64,000 nucleotides of DNA. It comes from Bacteroidales bacterium (GTDB lineage: Bacteria > Bacteroidota > Bacteroidia > Bacteroidales > UBA1715). Location: contig JADKDL010000001.1 of NCBI GenBank assembly GCA_016714605.1, positions 310,001 to 374,000 of the forward strand, read 5' to 3'. The translations under genes were made by a program, and so were the position numbers. This document shows positions 49,174 through 60,400 of this stretch, piece after piece (positions within the stretch are counted from its first letter, which is position 1; each line of letters begins with the position of its first letter). The notes under the pieces are model-generated. The model searched no databases. It had not been told where the DNA came from and worked only from the letters and a program-made list of their open reading frames with translations.

Positions 49174-49914
49174 TCAAAATAGGTATTCAATCTCTTTAAA
49201 TGCAAATGTTTCTATTTCGTTACATTCATTTTGAACATTTAGTCTGCCTATAGAGTCTATTCCAACTATTTTTCCGGCAAAAGTACTACCATTTTTTCTT
49301 TTATAATTGCATATTTTTTCGAATCTATATAAATTATTCAAATATTCTGAGGTTAAGTCTGATTTATCAAAGTCAATTTCTGATAATTTTTCAGTAATAA
49401 AATCAGTTACTTTATTAAGCTCTTGGTCAATATCATATTTTTGAGCGGTAATATTATTCATTGAAATAGGGTTAGGAGCATTAGAATAAAAAACTTGTTG
49501 ATTCACATTTAGACCTATCCCTATAATTGAATTCTTTATATTGCTTCCCAATAGTATGTTTTCAATGAGAATACCACATATTTTTTTAGTGTCTACATAA
49601 ATGTCGTTTGGCCATTTTATAGTAGCGTTTATGTTTCTATATTTCAGATAATTAATTATGCCAATGCAAACTTTCTGTGATATTACAAATTGTTCATTAG
49701 CTTTTATTTTTTCGGGGTAAAATATTATTGAAAAAGTTAGGTTCTCGCCAGGCGTACTTTCCCATGAATTATTTGTCTGTCCTTTGCCTGCTGTTTGGTT
49801 GGTGGTTGTGATTATTGTAAGATTTTGTAAAATCTCTTCTTGCAAAATTTCTTTTGCATACGCATTTGTTGAGGGAATTATATCTTTTTTTATTATATAT
49901 TTGTGAAAACTCAT
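49174..49914 (-). CDS. birA: Biotin-[acetyl-CoA-carboxylase] ligase
   Basis: This 246-residue single-domain biotin protein ligase makes biotinyl-AMP and transfers biotin to the carrier of biotin-dependent carboxylases. The biotin-loop motif is AGKGQTNNSWES. KWPNDIYVDTKKICGILIE, the catalytic stretch with the Lys that contacts biotin, is intact, as is IGIGLNVNQ. There is no N-terminal DNA-binding HTH, so it is not a repressor. It is divergent from the TlpA-like gene at 50041 and probably co-transcribed with the DoxX/thioredoxin gene. Confidence 0.92.
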   Translation of the reverse strand: MSFHKYIIKKDIIPSTNAYAKEILQEEILQNLTIITTTNQTAGKGQTNNSWESTPGENLTFSIIFYPEKIKANEQFVISQKVCIGIINYLKYRNINATIKWPNDIYVDTKKICGILIENILLGSNIKNSIIGIGLNVNQQVFYSNAPNPISMNNITAQKYDIDQELNKVTDFITEKLSEIDFDKSDLTSEYLNNLYRFEKICNYKRKNGSTFAGKIVGIDSIGRLNVQNECNEIETFAFKEIEYLF

Positions 49915-49988
49915 GACTAATTAGGTATTGTTAAAATGTCGTGAAAAATGATAAGTCGTTATATAAAAACCAAATGTAAATAATTAAA

Positions 49989-49996
49989 TATATTTG
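49989..49996 (+). promoter_or_regulatory. Possible -7 element before the TlpA-like gene
   Basis: TATATTTG matches TAnnTTTG 44 nt before the start codon at 50041. No good -33 element is evident, and chance matches are common in this AT-rich DNA. Confidence 0.3.
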
Positions 49997-50040
49997 ACGA
50001 CCAATTTTGTTTAGTAAAATATTTTAAAAGATAGACAATT

Positions 50041-51084
50041 ATGTTAAAAATGAAATCTCTGTTTGTTGTTCTTATATCGTTTGTAAGTATAGCAGCATTT
50101 AGTCAGAAAGTTACGGTTAAGGGAACATTAAAAAACAGTTCTGCCGGAGACACTGTTTTCCTTACAGAATTTTCTACTGAAGGAAAACCAATGTACAATG
50201 CAGCAGTAAGTAGTGAAGGTGCATTCATTATAGAATTTAAACCTACAGAAACCCATTACTACAGATTAGGATTGACTGAGAAAAATTATATTTTGCTTAT
50301 AATTACTCCTGGAGAAACTATCGAATTAACTGCCGATGCTACCGATTTGTTTTTGACTTTTACTCAAAAAGGTTCTAAACAATCTGATTTATTTTATCAG
50401 GCAAATGATCAGTTTATGACATTTAAAAATTTAAGAGATTCTTTGAATAAAAATTTGGCAAAAGAAATGGAATTGATCGATTTGAAAGAACAAATCTATT
50501 CTCGCGATTTTATCTATAAGAATATTAATTCATTAGCATGTTTGATGTTGATAGAAAGACTTGATAAAGAAGCATATGCATCGGTATATAAAAGTCTTGA
50601 CAGTGCGTTACTTAAAACCTATCCTACCAACAAAATGGTTAATGATTTTCATCAGTCGGTTGTGAATATGCGTAAATTGACCGTAGGTTCTGAGGTAGAA
50701 GATATTATGCTACCGAATATAGCCGGTACACAGGTTTCATTAAAGTCATTTAGAGGAAAAGTTGTACTTATAGATTTTTGGGCTACTTGGTGTGGACCTT
50801 GTAAAGCAGAAATTCCGAATCTTAAAAGATCTTACGCATTATTTAAGGATAAAGGTTTTGAGATATTCTCTGTATCGTTGGATAGAAGTAGAGAGCCCTG
50901 GATAGCTCAAGCAGATTTATTTCCTTGGACAAGTGTTTATGATGCCGGTGGTCTTGTTGCAAGAGATTTTGATGTGCAATCAATACCACATACTATTTTG
51001 ATTGATAAAAACGGTAAAATTGTAGCAAAAAACCTTCGTGGCGCCGATTTAAATCTATATCTTGCAGAGTTATTAGGTGAGTAA
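50041..51084 (+). CDS. TlpA/ResA-like periplasmic thioredoxin with DUF4369 domain
   Basis: This 347-residue exported protein has a signal peptide (SLFVVLISFVSIAAFSQ), a DUF4369 domain (about 22-115) and a linker. The C-terminal AhpC/TSA-thioredoxin fold (about 215-345) has redox pair Cys251-Gly-Pro-Cys254 in DFWATWCGPCKAEIP. The thioredoxin cis-Pro region is QSIPHTILID. This two-domain layout is common in Bacteroidota and is linked to disulfide reduction or cytochrome maturation in the periplasm; the partner is unknown. ATG 50041 is used, with ATG 50050 as a near alternative. Confidence 0.9.
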   Translation: MLKMKSLFVVLISFVSIAAFSQKVTVKGTLKNSSAGDTVFLTEFSTEGKPMYNAAVSSEGAFIIEFKPTETHYYRLGLTEKNYILLIITPGETIELTADATDLFLTFTQKGSKQSDLFYQANDQFMTFKNLRDSLNKNLAKEMELIDLKEQIYSRDFIYKNINSLACLMLIERLDKEAYASVYKSLDSALLKTYPTNKMVNDFHQSVVNMRKLTVGSEVEDIMLPNIAGTQVSLKSFRGKVVLIDFWATWCGPCKAEIPNLKRSYALFKDKGFEIFSVSLDRSREPWIAQADLFPWTSVYDAGGLVARDFDVQSIPHTILIDKNGKIVAKNLRGADLNLYLAELLGE

Positions 51085-51145
51085 AAATGTGTGATTAATG
51101 AGTGATTTTTACCTCTCAAAAAAATAAATTTATTTTTTAAAAAAA

Positions 51146-51179
51146 TTGCTTATTATTTTGAAATAATTATATATCTTTG
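51146..51179 (+). promoter_or_regulatory. Bacteroidota-type promoter of tRNA-Gln
   Basis: TATCTTTG (51172-51179) is a full TAnnTTTG match 20 nt before the tRNA. A TTG at 51146-51148 lies about 23 nt further upstream, in the range of a -33 element. Confidence 0.55.
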
Positions 51180-51199
51180 CAACCGCTTTTTAGAAGTAC

Positions 51200-51270
51200 T
51201 GACTCGTGGTGTAATGGTAACACAACTGGTTTTGGTCCAGTTTTTCAAGGTTCGAGTCCTTGCGAGTCAA
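51200..51270 (+). tRNA. tRNA-Gln (anticodon TTG)
   Basis: A 71-nt cloverleaf. The acceptor stem is TGACTCG/CGAGTCA, the D-arm GTGT/ACAC, and the anticodon stem ACTGG/CCAGT with loop TTTTGGT, giving anticodon TTG (Gln, CAA codons). The T-arm is CAAGG TTCGAGT CCTTG. The discriminator base is A and CCA is not encoded. It has its own promoter and terminator, so it is a solitary tRNA gene. Confidence 0.97.
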
Positions 51271-51271
51271 C

Positions 51272-51303
51272 AAGGTTAATCATTTTATGATTAACCTTTT
51301 TTT
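51272..51303 (+). terminator. Rho-independent terminator after tRNA-Gln
   Basis: A perfect 11-bp stem pairs 51272-51282 with 51288-51298, followed by TTTTTTT to 51303. Confidence 0.9.
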
Positions 51304-51478
51304 ATTTTAAATAGATTCATAAGAAATTTATAAAAACCGAATTTTCTTGACATTTGATTTTTTAAATTTCGTAGTTTGTCTGTTGTAAATGAACGAATTT
51401 CAAAAATTATAGTCATAAAAACAGAAGCTTTTCCAGATGCTCTGTAAAATATAAAATGCTGAAAAATTGAAATAATAT

Positions 51479-52383
51479 ATGAATCCTTTTCATAATCATA
51501 TTCCCGTTTACAGCTTAAATTCGTTTCGAACATCTGATGATCGCTCAAAATTATTTCAGGTTGAAGTTTTTGATGCAAACAGACATTTTCAAGTTTCTTA
51601 TCCGCATAGACATGATTTTTATGAAATGCTTTATCTGAAAAATGGTTCAGGAATTCATATTATTGATAGTAATGAATATAGAATAAGCCCTCCTTGCATC
51701 TTTTTTCTCTCACCCGACAGGCACATAAACTCGATTTATCGAAAGATATTGAAGGCTATATTTTTCTTTTTACATCAGAATTTTATTTATTCGACCAAAA
51801 AGAAAAAAATCACTTATTAGAATATCCTTTTTTCTTTTCTATAGATCAGAACAATCCGCCACTTTTTCTTTCAAGCGAAGACGACCGGAAATTCATTGAG
51901 ATGCTCTTTGTTCAGGGCTGCAAAGAGATGCTCAGTAATGACGTAGCTAATGAAGCTGTGGAAAGGGCAATTCTTAATTTATTGTTGTTGAAGTGTGCGC
52001 ATTTATATCCTCATAAAACTAAAGCTAAATATGGCAGAGGTCAGATTCTGGTGAAGAATTTTCTTTTACACATAGAAGAAAATTTCCATAAAAATCTAAA
52101 AGTTGCCGACTATGCCGATATGTTAGCCATCACTCCACATCATCTTACTCAAATTGTTAAACAATATACCGGAAAGACTTCTACCGAGTTATTGCAGGAG
52201 AAACTAATTGTTGAGATTAAAAAACTACTCATTCATTCGCAATTAAGCATTAGCGAAATAGTAGATTTAATGCACTTTTCAGATCAGTCTTACCTCACTA
52301 AGTTTTTCAAGAAACATACGTCGCAAACTCCTTTTGAATACAGGAGAAACATCCATGAGAGTGCTTACTCTACTAAAGAATGA
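51479..52383 (+). CDS. AraC-family transcriptional regulator, one frameshift
   Basis: The gene reads from ATG 51479 through a cupin-like sensor domain (HFQVSYPHRHDFYEMLYL) until about 51714, where the frame shifts. One missing G in CCCGACAGG would restore LSPGQAHKLDLS, a common motif in this family. The second part (open from 51694) carries the two HTH motifs of the DNA-binding domain (VADYADMLAITPHHLTQIV and ISEIVDLMHFSDQSYLTKFFKK). Repaired length is about 301 residues. No target gene is evident. It converges on the helicase gene. The break is probably a sequence error. Confidence 0.8.
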
Positions 52384-52445
52384 GTAAGAAAAATTTGATT
52401 TTCAATTTATTTACAGAGTAAATATTTGACAGCAAGCACGGTTTT

Positions 52446-54346
52446 TTACATAAATTCGTATGCAGATCGGTAGGCGTTTATTTCATTTATATAATCTAAG
52501 AACGAATTATAGAAGCCATTGCTTGAGATTGTAGCACTATCGCCAATAATTATAAGTTTGCGTTTTGCTCTTGTCATTGCCACATTCATTCTGCGCAAAT
52601 CGTTTAGGAATCCTATTTCATTTTTATCATTTGAGCGCACCAAACTAATATAAACAATATCTCGCTCTTGACCTTGAAATGAATCTATTGTATTAACGCT
52701 TATCTTTTTATCGAAATTGGAAGGCAGTATTCCGGAGATAGATTGTTTAAGTATTTCTATCTGAGCTTTATAAGGAGATATAACTGCTATTGAATTTATT
52801 TTCTCAATATCAATTTGCTGCAAATATAAGTCTAGATGTTTGCTCAGAATATTTGCTTCATCTTTGTTAAATAAACTTTTTGTTTCGCTTTCAGTACTTT
52901 CATAAAATGCGCATCCGGCGGTATCAATAAATTCTATAGGATTATCATTTGGAAAAACGGTTTCGTGTGCAACCGAAGCATCGGCAATAAGTAAATTATC
53001 GTAAAACATTCTTGATGAAAAGCTCATAATTACTTCATTCATACGATACTGTGTATTTAGTAAAGTTCCTGAATTCATAGCAATTGCTTTTTCGAAAAGT
53101 GTATTTTGTAAGCCTTTTTTTGCAGCTTCCTGCGATTTTATTGTTGGTGGCAATTGCTTGTGATCTCCCGAAAATACTACTTTATCTGCTAATGAAATTG
53201 GTATCCAACAATATGGTTCCAAACCTTGTGCAGCTTCATCAATAAAAACGGTTGAATATACTCTGCTTTTAGTTTGTAATTAGTAGCTCCAACCAATGTA
53301 CAGGCTATTACTTGCGACTTGTTGAGTATATCATTTACAATAAAATCTTCAAGTGCTTGCGATTCTTTATGTAGCTTTGTAGCTTCGGCGTAGAGCAATC
53401 GTCTTTGCTCTCGCTCTTGTTGCCCAAAGTTTCTTTTATATTTTCCTGCCAAATGACGAAATTCGTCTATCTGTTTTTTCATTGCTCTCACCATTTTATA
53501 ATCAGCATGGTTGGCAATTTGCGCATCAAGGGTTTTGTTTAGTTGCTCTTCGGTTACGCGTGCCGGGTTACCAATTCTCACTACTTTAATTCCGGCTGCA
53601 TCAAGTTTATTTACCAGTAAATCTACTGCTGCATTGCTAGGAGCAGAGACCATGACTTGTTTTTCTGTTTTCAGGCACTGTTTTACTGCTTCTATAAGTG
53701 TAGTTGTTTTTCCGGTTCCCGGAGGGCCATGAATTATTGCAATATCATTTGCTGCAATTGCTTCATTTACTGCAATATTTTGCGATTCATTTAGGTTTGG
53801 AATGGTTATAGGAGCGTGTTCTTTTTTTGTTGCATTTTTGTTAGTCAGTAGTATTGAGCAAAGTTCTATAATTCTTTTATTATCTGTAGTAGCTAGTTTA
53901 TTTAAACATTTAACCGACTCTGAGTATGATGTTTCGTCGAAAAGAAGTTGAACACCAACTTTGCCCATATTTATCCATTCTGGTTCGTCGTCGCAGTTGA
54001 GGGTTATGTTCATTACATTGTCAGACAATTTATTTATTGTTCCGTTTACGGAGCATTTTTCGTCTATTTTACCATTTATATTTACAAATAAACACACCGC
54101 TTTGCCCGACTGAAATAGATGGTTTTCAGTATGTTCCTTTGGTCTTGAAATTTTAATCGTGAATCGTTCGGCCATGTCGAACGATGTAGATTCTACAATT
54201 GCCGGATACCAACAAACTCCTTCTTTTCTGAGTTGGATAAAAGAGGTTGAATTTATTTTTTGTAGAAAATCATCTTGATCTGCTTTTTTTTCAAGCAAAA
54301 TCAGTTCTTTCAATGTGTTGAAATATTCTTTTAAATTGATACTCAC
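52446..54346 (-). CDS. UPF1/DNA2-like superfamily 1 helicase, one frameshift
   Basis: This is about 633 residues after repair. The N-terminal part (from ATG 54346) has an OB-like region and Walker A HGPPGTGKTTTLIEAV. The frame is lost at 53267-53270, where four T stand for a needed five. The second part resumes with SRVYSTVFIDEAAQ (Walker B) and continues with GDHKQLPPT, NTQYRMNEVIM, SIAVISPYKAQIEIL, DSFQGQERDIVYISLVRS and NVAMTRAKRKLIIIGD, the SF1 helicase motifs. It unwinds DNA or RNA; the IGHMBP2-like layout gives no precise pathway. Every motif is present once the base is added, so the gene is probably intact in the organism. As read, the open parts are 53189-54346 and 52446-53222. Confidence 0.82.
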
Positions 54347-54434
54347 TCGTTTTTTTTTTCTGTTTTTTTATGCTTATATCAATATTTTGCTATCATAAAT
54401 CGTATATAAATAGCCTGATAATCAAAGAATCTCA

Positions 54435-55718
54435 CTATTTGTGCATGAGATATTCAATTTCTTCAATACTTAACGGAATTTCTTCCAAAAGATCTATATT
54501 CCCGTTTTGGGTAATAAGTATATCATTTTCAAGTCTTATACCTAAACCTTCTTCGGCTATATAAATTCCGGGTTCGCAACTTACAATCATTCCGGGTTCT
54601 AGAATTGTTTCCTTACTACCGCAATCGTGTGTGTCTAAGCCTATAAAGTGCGAAGTGCCATGCATATAATATTTATAAAAAAGTGGGTTTTTATTATCCT
54701 GATTTTTCAGGTCGGCAAGTGAGAATAGGTTCAATTTCAAGCACATTTCTTCTATGTGTTTACATACAATTTTATGATATTGTGCTATGGTTGTGCCAGG
54801 TACAATAAGTTTTCGTGCTTCGTAAAATACTTTCATGACAGCTTCATATACCTCTTTTTGTCTTTGAGTAAATTTTCCGTTTATTGGAATTGCCCGTGAG
54901 CAGTCGCTTGCATAATTTGCATATTCAGCTCCGAAATCAAGAAAAAGAATATCACCAGATTTTAGTGTTGCATTATTTTTTACATAATGCAAGTAGCAGG
55001 AGTTTTTGCCCGAAGCTATTATTGGTGCATAAGCATGACCCGAAGCACCTGCTTTCAGAAATTCATAACTTATTTCTGCTTCTACTTCATATTCTTTCAT
55101 TCCGGGTTTTGTTGTTTTTAAAACTCGCAGAAAGGCATTTTTGGTAATATCACATGCTTTTTTTATGAGTTCAATTTCTCGCTCATCTTTCAAAAGTCTG
55201 CATTGCGATATGAACGGATATAGACTTTTAAAAATAATTTTATTGAAATTTTCTTTTAATTTGTTTTCTAGTTGAATTTCACCGGTTTGAATATTTGATG
55301 CAAATCTCGGATTTTCGTTTTTTGCAATATAAAAAGTGTTTATATTATAAGATAGCTCCTCTGTAATTTTCTGAAAATCTGTATTGTAATATACGTTATT
55401 TATACCTGAAATCGCTTTAGCCTCATCTATTGTTAATTTTGGACCTTCCCAAATAATCATTTTTTGGTCGGGTTCAGTAATGAAAAGAAATGCTTCTACA
55501 GTGTTGTTTTCTTTTCTAATTATGAGGGTTGAGTTTTCTTGTTCTATGCCGGTAAGGTAAAATAAATCGGAATTTTGCCTATATGCATGAAAAAGATCGC
55601 CGTTTCTAGGCATTAAATCGGCAGATGTAACGAAAGATAATGAGTTGATTTCTAGTAAGTCGGCAAGTCTATTCCTGTTCTTTGTAAATAGAGCAGGGTC
55701 TATTGGAGTATATTTCAT
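54435..55718 (-). CDS. pepP: Xaa-Pro aminopeptidase
   Basis: This 427-residue M24B metallopeptidase removes the N-terminal residue before a proline. It has an AMP_N domain (about 5-130), then a pita-bread domain with the five metal ligands: Asp in LFLDFGAEY, Asp in ASDCSRAIPI, His in HGTSHFIGLDTHD, Glu in CEPGIYIAEE and Glu in RLENDILIT. The ATG at 55718 gives the normal N-terminus. The protein is cytoplasmic; no signal peptide is seen. It is followed by an 88-nt gap before the helicase gene on the same strand, and a 364-nt divergent spacer lies upstream. Confidence 0.92.
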   Translation of the reverse strand: MKYTPIDPALFTKNRNRLADLLEINSLSFVTSADLMPRNGDLFHAYRQNSDLFYLTGIEQENSTLIIRKENNTVEAFLFITEPDQKMIIWEGPKLTIDEAKAISGINNVYYNTDFQKITEELSYNINTFYIAKNENPRFASNIQTGEIQLENKLKENFNKIIFKSLYPFISQCRLLKDEREIELIKKACDITKNAFLRVLKTTKPGMKEYEVEAEISYEFLKAGASGHAYAPIIASGKNSCYLHYVKNNATLKSGDILFLDFGAEYANYASDCSRAIPINGKFTQRQKEVYEAVMKVFYEARKLIVPGTTIAQYHKIVCKHIEEMCLKLNLFSLADLKNQDNKNPLFYKYYMHGTSHFIGLDTHDCGSKETILEPGMIVSCEPGIYIAEEGLGIRLENDILITQNGNIDLLEEIPLSIEEIEYLMHK

Positions 55719-56082
55719 CTATAAGAAATTTGAGAATCTGTTAATTTGAAAATTAATTTCATTCTTTTTGTGAGAAAGTAGCTTCTCATTGTTTTACTAA
55801 TTGAAATTATAATTTTTAATTTGAGTTGTAAAGTTAAAAAAACGGTTCATTATATTCTGATAAGACTGGTAGATTATTATATGAGTAAGTGAAATAAGAT
55901 AGTGAATTTTAATTACAATGAACATTTTATTAATAGAATTTAGAGTTTATTATGCATATTTTTGCAAAATGAAATTATAGTGTTTTTTATTATATCTTGA
56001 ATATGTAATAATTACTTTGGCGAAATTTTTATTTTTTTATTTGAAAGGCCAACATCTACCGCTTTCTTAACTTAAATTTAAT
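55719..56082. other. 364-nt intergenic region, divergent
   Basis: It lies between pepP (minus) and the aminotransferase (plus). A TATTTTTG at 55957-55964 could be a -7 element for the latter but stands ~150 nt from its start. No gene or RNA is seen. Confidence 0.55.
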
Positions 56083-56112
56083 GTGCAATATTTTTATAAT
56101 CAAACACTTAAA

Positions 56113-57303
56113 ATGATAAACTACAGACAACTTTTTCTTAGTCATCTTGCTCAAACGTCCGACGCTCCTTTGCTTTTGGAGGTTGTGAGAGCTGCAGGTG
56201 TTAAATTATATAAACCTGATGGCAGCTATTGTATTGATGTAATATCAGGAATATCTGTAAGCAATTTAGGTCATTGTCATGAAAAGGTGGTATCTGCCAT
56301 TAAGCAGCAAGCCGATTTATATGCTCATCTGATGGTGTATGGTGAGGTAATTCAGGCGCCGCAGTTGCAGTTGGCAAATCTATTATTATCGCTACTGCCC
56401 AGCAAGTATGATAATGTTTATTTTGTAAACTCTGGTAGTGAGGCAGTAGAAGCAGCACTTAAACTTGCAAAACGCGCGACAGGAAGGTTTGAAATTATTT
56501 CATGCATGAATGCTTATCATGGCAGTAGTACAGGTGCGTTGAGTGTAATGGGAAGTGAATCTTTTAAAAATGCTTTTAGACCGTTGTTGCCCGGTATAAA
56601 ACATATTGAGTATAATTCCATTCCAGATTTGGAACTTATAACTAACAAAACGGCGTGTGTTATTATAGAACCAATTCAGGGTGAAGCTGGTATTGTTGTG
56701 CCAGATAATGCATATTTACAAAAATTAAGACTGAAATGCGATGAACAAGGTGTTATTTTGATTTTCGACGAAATACAAACCGGATTTGGTCGTACCGGTC
56801 GTCTGTTTGGGTATGAACACTCTGGTGTATTGCCCGATGTTTTCTTGTTTGCAAAAGCTCTGGGTGCAGGATTGCCCCTTGGTGCAGTTGTTGGCCCAAA
56901 AGTTCTAATGAATTCATTTTCTAACAATCCGGTTCTTGGTCATATTACAACTTTTGGCGGTAATCCGTTGTGTTGTGCTGCTTCTTATGCTATGCTCAAA
57001 GAACTTACTGATAACAAGTCAATTATAGCTTCTGTGCCTGAAAAAGAAGTTTATATCAGAACAAACTTAAAGCATCCTTTAATAAAGCAAATAAAAGGAG
57101 TTGGGCTATTTTTGGCAGTTGTACTTGATAAGAAAATAAACTTATACAAGTTGATATTCGAAATACTTAATGAAGGTGTATTGATTGATTTCTTTTTATT
57201 TAATGATAATTGTTTGCGTTTAGCTCCTCCTCTCATTATTACAGAAGAAGAGGTGGCTGAGGCTATTGCAATAATTTTACGAGTACTTGACAGACATATG
57301 TAA
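56113..57303 (+). CDS. Class III PLP-dependent aminotransferase
   Basis: This 396-residue enzyme belongs to the ornithine/acetylornithine/GABA aminotransferase fold group. I prefer ATG 56113 because MINYRQLFLSHLAQTSDAP is the usual N-terminus in Bacteroidota; an in-frame ATG at 56083 adds ten residues. PLP-binding features are FVNSGSEAVEAALKLA, the Asp in FDEIQTGFGRTG and Schiff-base Lys248 in FLFAKALGAG. The substrate cannot be named from sequence. No related pathway gene is next to it. Confidence 0.88.
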   Translation: MINYRQLFLSHLAQTSDAPLLLEVVRAAGVKLYKPDGSYCIDVISGISVSNLGHCHEKVVSAIKQQADLYAHLMVYGEVIQAPQLQLANLLLSLLPSKYDNVYFVNSGSEAVEAALKLAKRATGRFEIISCMNAYHGSSTGALSVMGSESFKNAFRPLLPGIKHIEYNSIPDLELITNKTACVIIEPIQGEAGIVVPDNAYLQKLRLKCDEQGVILIFDEIQTGFGRTGRLFGYEHSGVLPDVFLFAKALGAGLPLGAVVGPKVLMNSFSNNPVLGHITTFGGNPLCCAASYAMLKELTDNKSIIASVPEKEVYIRTNLKHPLIKQIKGVGLFLAVVLDKKINLYKLIFEILNEGVLIDFFLFNDNCLRLAPPLIITEEEVAEAIAIILRVLDRHM

Positions 57304-57404
57304 TACCTTGTTTTATAGCACTTACAAACAGAATGTATTTTTTTTAGAATCATTAATGATTACTAAATATTGCAAAAACAATCAAATATTCTATTTTATG
57401 TTAT

Positions 57405-60400
57405 CTATTTAATTTTCACAAAATAACCCATTCCTGGAACAAATAATTGTAAGGTGCTTTTAGTATCATTTGGGTCGTAAAAGCCTTCAAAGTTTTTGAT
57501 TTGTAATAGATTATCATTATTAAATATGGTATTGAACGGTTTCTCAACAGGATACGGACAGCCTACTAAATGCCAACCACTATTGAGATTTGAGAGTTTT
57601 TCAATAACTGAATTATTTAATAATGAGCCTTTTAGTTGTAATTGACAATTATTGTTGCATTTTACTAAATAAGCCTTGCCGTTTTCTATTGTTTTTAAAC
57701 TTTTAAGAAATTCAGGATATTGGTTAGAGTAGAAAGCATCATTATCTTTTATTATTTCTATATCGGTAAGAATAGGTTTAAATACAGAATCTATCGCGTT
57801 GTTTTTTTGATATATATATAAAGAAATTAAATTCCAACCTTTTTTTAAATCAAGTATTTGTTCATTTTTTTGATTATATGCAGTATATGTTGCTTTCCAA
57901 CCTTCTCCTCTGACTGATTCGTCGGTTACAAACCAAAGTAACATTTTTCCTGTGGATGAGGTTATTGGTGAAGGAATTTCATTACCAGAAAACACTCCTA
58001 GTTGTTTAGCTGTTGTGTCTGTCCCTTCAAAAATGAGTATAACGTCATTATCTTCTTCTGTCGAAAATTCCGAAAATACTAAAGTTATAGAATCTGCTTC
58101 TTCGGGTGAGATAATAAATTTACAATTTGTATTATTTCCGTATTGTAAATTTGAACTGCCGTCGGTTAAAATTCCTGTGTTTATAGTTGTAATAGTTTCT
58201 TTTATACAATAGGTTTCGGTCAAGCTTAAATAGCTAGCTGTAAATCCGTTATATTGTTTATTCATATTTGAATTGAATCTTATAAACATACTTCCTTGAG
58301 TGGAAATAATTGTTTTTGGTAAAGTATTACCCGAGAATTTTCCGAGTGATGGTGCATTTTCAGAATCGCCGTCAAATACTTCCAAATAATCATAGTATGT
58401 TTTACCATCTTCCTCGGCAAATTCTAGATTGAAGCTACTGAAATTTAGAATGATAGCTTTTGCTTGTTCTGGTTGTATCAGCCATCCACAGTGAGCGTTC
58501 AAATTATATTGGTCATCATTGCTGCCATCAGTAATTGTACCCGAATCGTCTTTGAGTACTTTTGTACCGGAGCAGTATGGGTTTGTGTATGCTTTATATT
58601 TTAGTTCGAAGCCTTTGCCGGTTTCAAATGGATCGGAAGAGAAATGAACCCAAGCTTGATTTGAATAGGTTGTTATTTTTCGTGGAATTTCATTGCCGCT
58701 GAATATTGCAATAGGATTTTCACTGTTAATGTTGTCTATTTCTCCGTCATAAATTGCTATCCAATCATATTCTATTTCAGTATCAAACAATGAGAAGTCA
58801 AACTCTATGCTATCTACCCCCGGAGGTGCTATAGACCAGAAGCAATCTTGATTATTGCCATAGTTAAGACTGCTGCCGCTATTGTCTGTAATTGTTCCTT
58901 CTGTTTCGGTATAAATAGTATATCCGTGGCAGGTAGGAACTGTAGTTGTTGTGTAAGAAACTTCCCAACCTTCAGCCTGACCAATATCGTCTGATTTAAA
59001 TTCAACAAGTAGTAGTCCTCCTTCTATAGTAATAGGTTCCTCTGGAAGAGTATTTCCATACCAAACAGCTATAGCATAGTCTAAATCCGGGTAAAGACTT
59101 GCATAAATAATTAGGGAGTCGTAACCTGGTTCTATGTCCGATTTTGTAATGTTTAATGTAATGCTCGTAGCACCCGGAGGCGCAATTAGCCATTGACAAG
59201 CCGAAAAGGGGGCGTAGTTAGCATTTCCACTGCCATCGTCAAAACTTCCTTCTTTTTCTGATAGAATAATTTGACCACTGCAAAATGAATTAGGGTCGTT
59301 GGTTATTACACCTACAGCATACCAAGCGTTCTTCACAGCCCACCATTCGTCAGATTCTGATCCGTAAATAGTTTCAGTTGCTTTTAAGCTCGCAGTATAA
59401 GTGTCAGCAAATTGCGAATACGGCGTAAGATATTGATTGAGTGTGCTATAAGCAATTTCAGATGCTTTCTCTATGCCTATTGCTTTTACAAGAAAAGCCG
59501 AATCATTGTCGTTGATACCCGATCCACCTTCACATAGGAGATAGAACCAATAGTTCATAACACTATTGTTTTGATGAACACCTCCATAGTCATTAGTATA
59601 ATCTTGTGTATTTGTCCAAAATTTTCCTTTGTAGGTATCAGGCTGTCTGTAGTCGAGACTATATAAATTGTCGGGTAAGGTGTATAATAAGCTTGGTGAA
59701 TCTGGTTTTTCCAATGAACGCATAAATGGAATATCTTTGGTACAACCTTCTCCAATTGTCCAGTTTGATCCGTCATTGCTATATTGCTCTACGCAGACAC
59801 CAAATATGTCGGAAAAAGATTCATTTAAAGCGCCTGATTCTCCTTGGTAAATGAGATTGGCAGTGTACTGGGTTATGAGGTGGGTAAATTCGTGTGCTAT
59901 AATATCAAGACTAACCAAAGGATTCATACTAATTTCATCGCCTAGACCAAAGCAGAAAAGATTGTATGTTTTTTCTGATTCTAAATAATGAGCCGCAAAA
60001 GCATTATTATGATCCCATTGATCCATGAGATTAGGGTTAATCCATGATATTATCTCAGCTTTATTGTCGTCAAAACTTTTTCTCTGAAATCTTGATAAAA
60101 AATAATCATACGTTTTGCCCATACCCCAGTGTACGTCTGTAGCTATATGATTTTTGCATCCGTTTATTTTGTATATACCAATATTGCCATTATTAGAAAA
60201 GGTAGAACTTCCCTGTTGTATTTTTATTTGAATAATTCCGCAGGTATCATTTGCAAATTCATAATTATTATCAATAATTACAATCCTGTATTCGGAATCG
60301 TTTAGAATAAGATTGATTTTATTAAATTCTAATATTGGGTATTTATTCATTATTGTCTCGGAACGATATACAATTTCATTTTCCGAATTTAGTATTTCAA

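Noticed and set aside
52390..52445. A small hairpin (ATTTAC-AGA-GTAAAT) between the AraC and helicase genes as a terminator.
   Set aside because: Stem is only 6 AT-rich base pairs with no U tract on either strand.
1777..56000. Many other TAnnTTTG-like strings in intergenic regions.
   Set aside because: The DNA is about two-thirds AT, so matches are expected by chance; only those near starts were kept, with low confidence.
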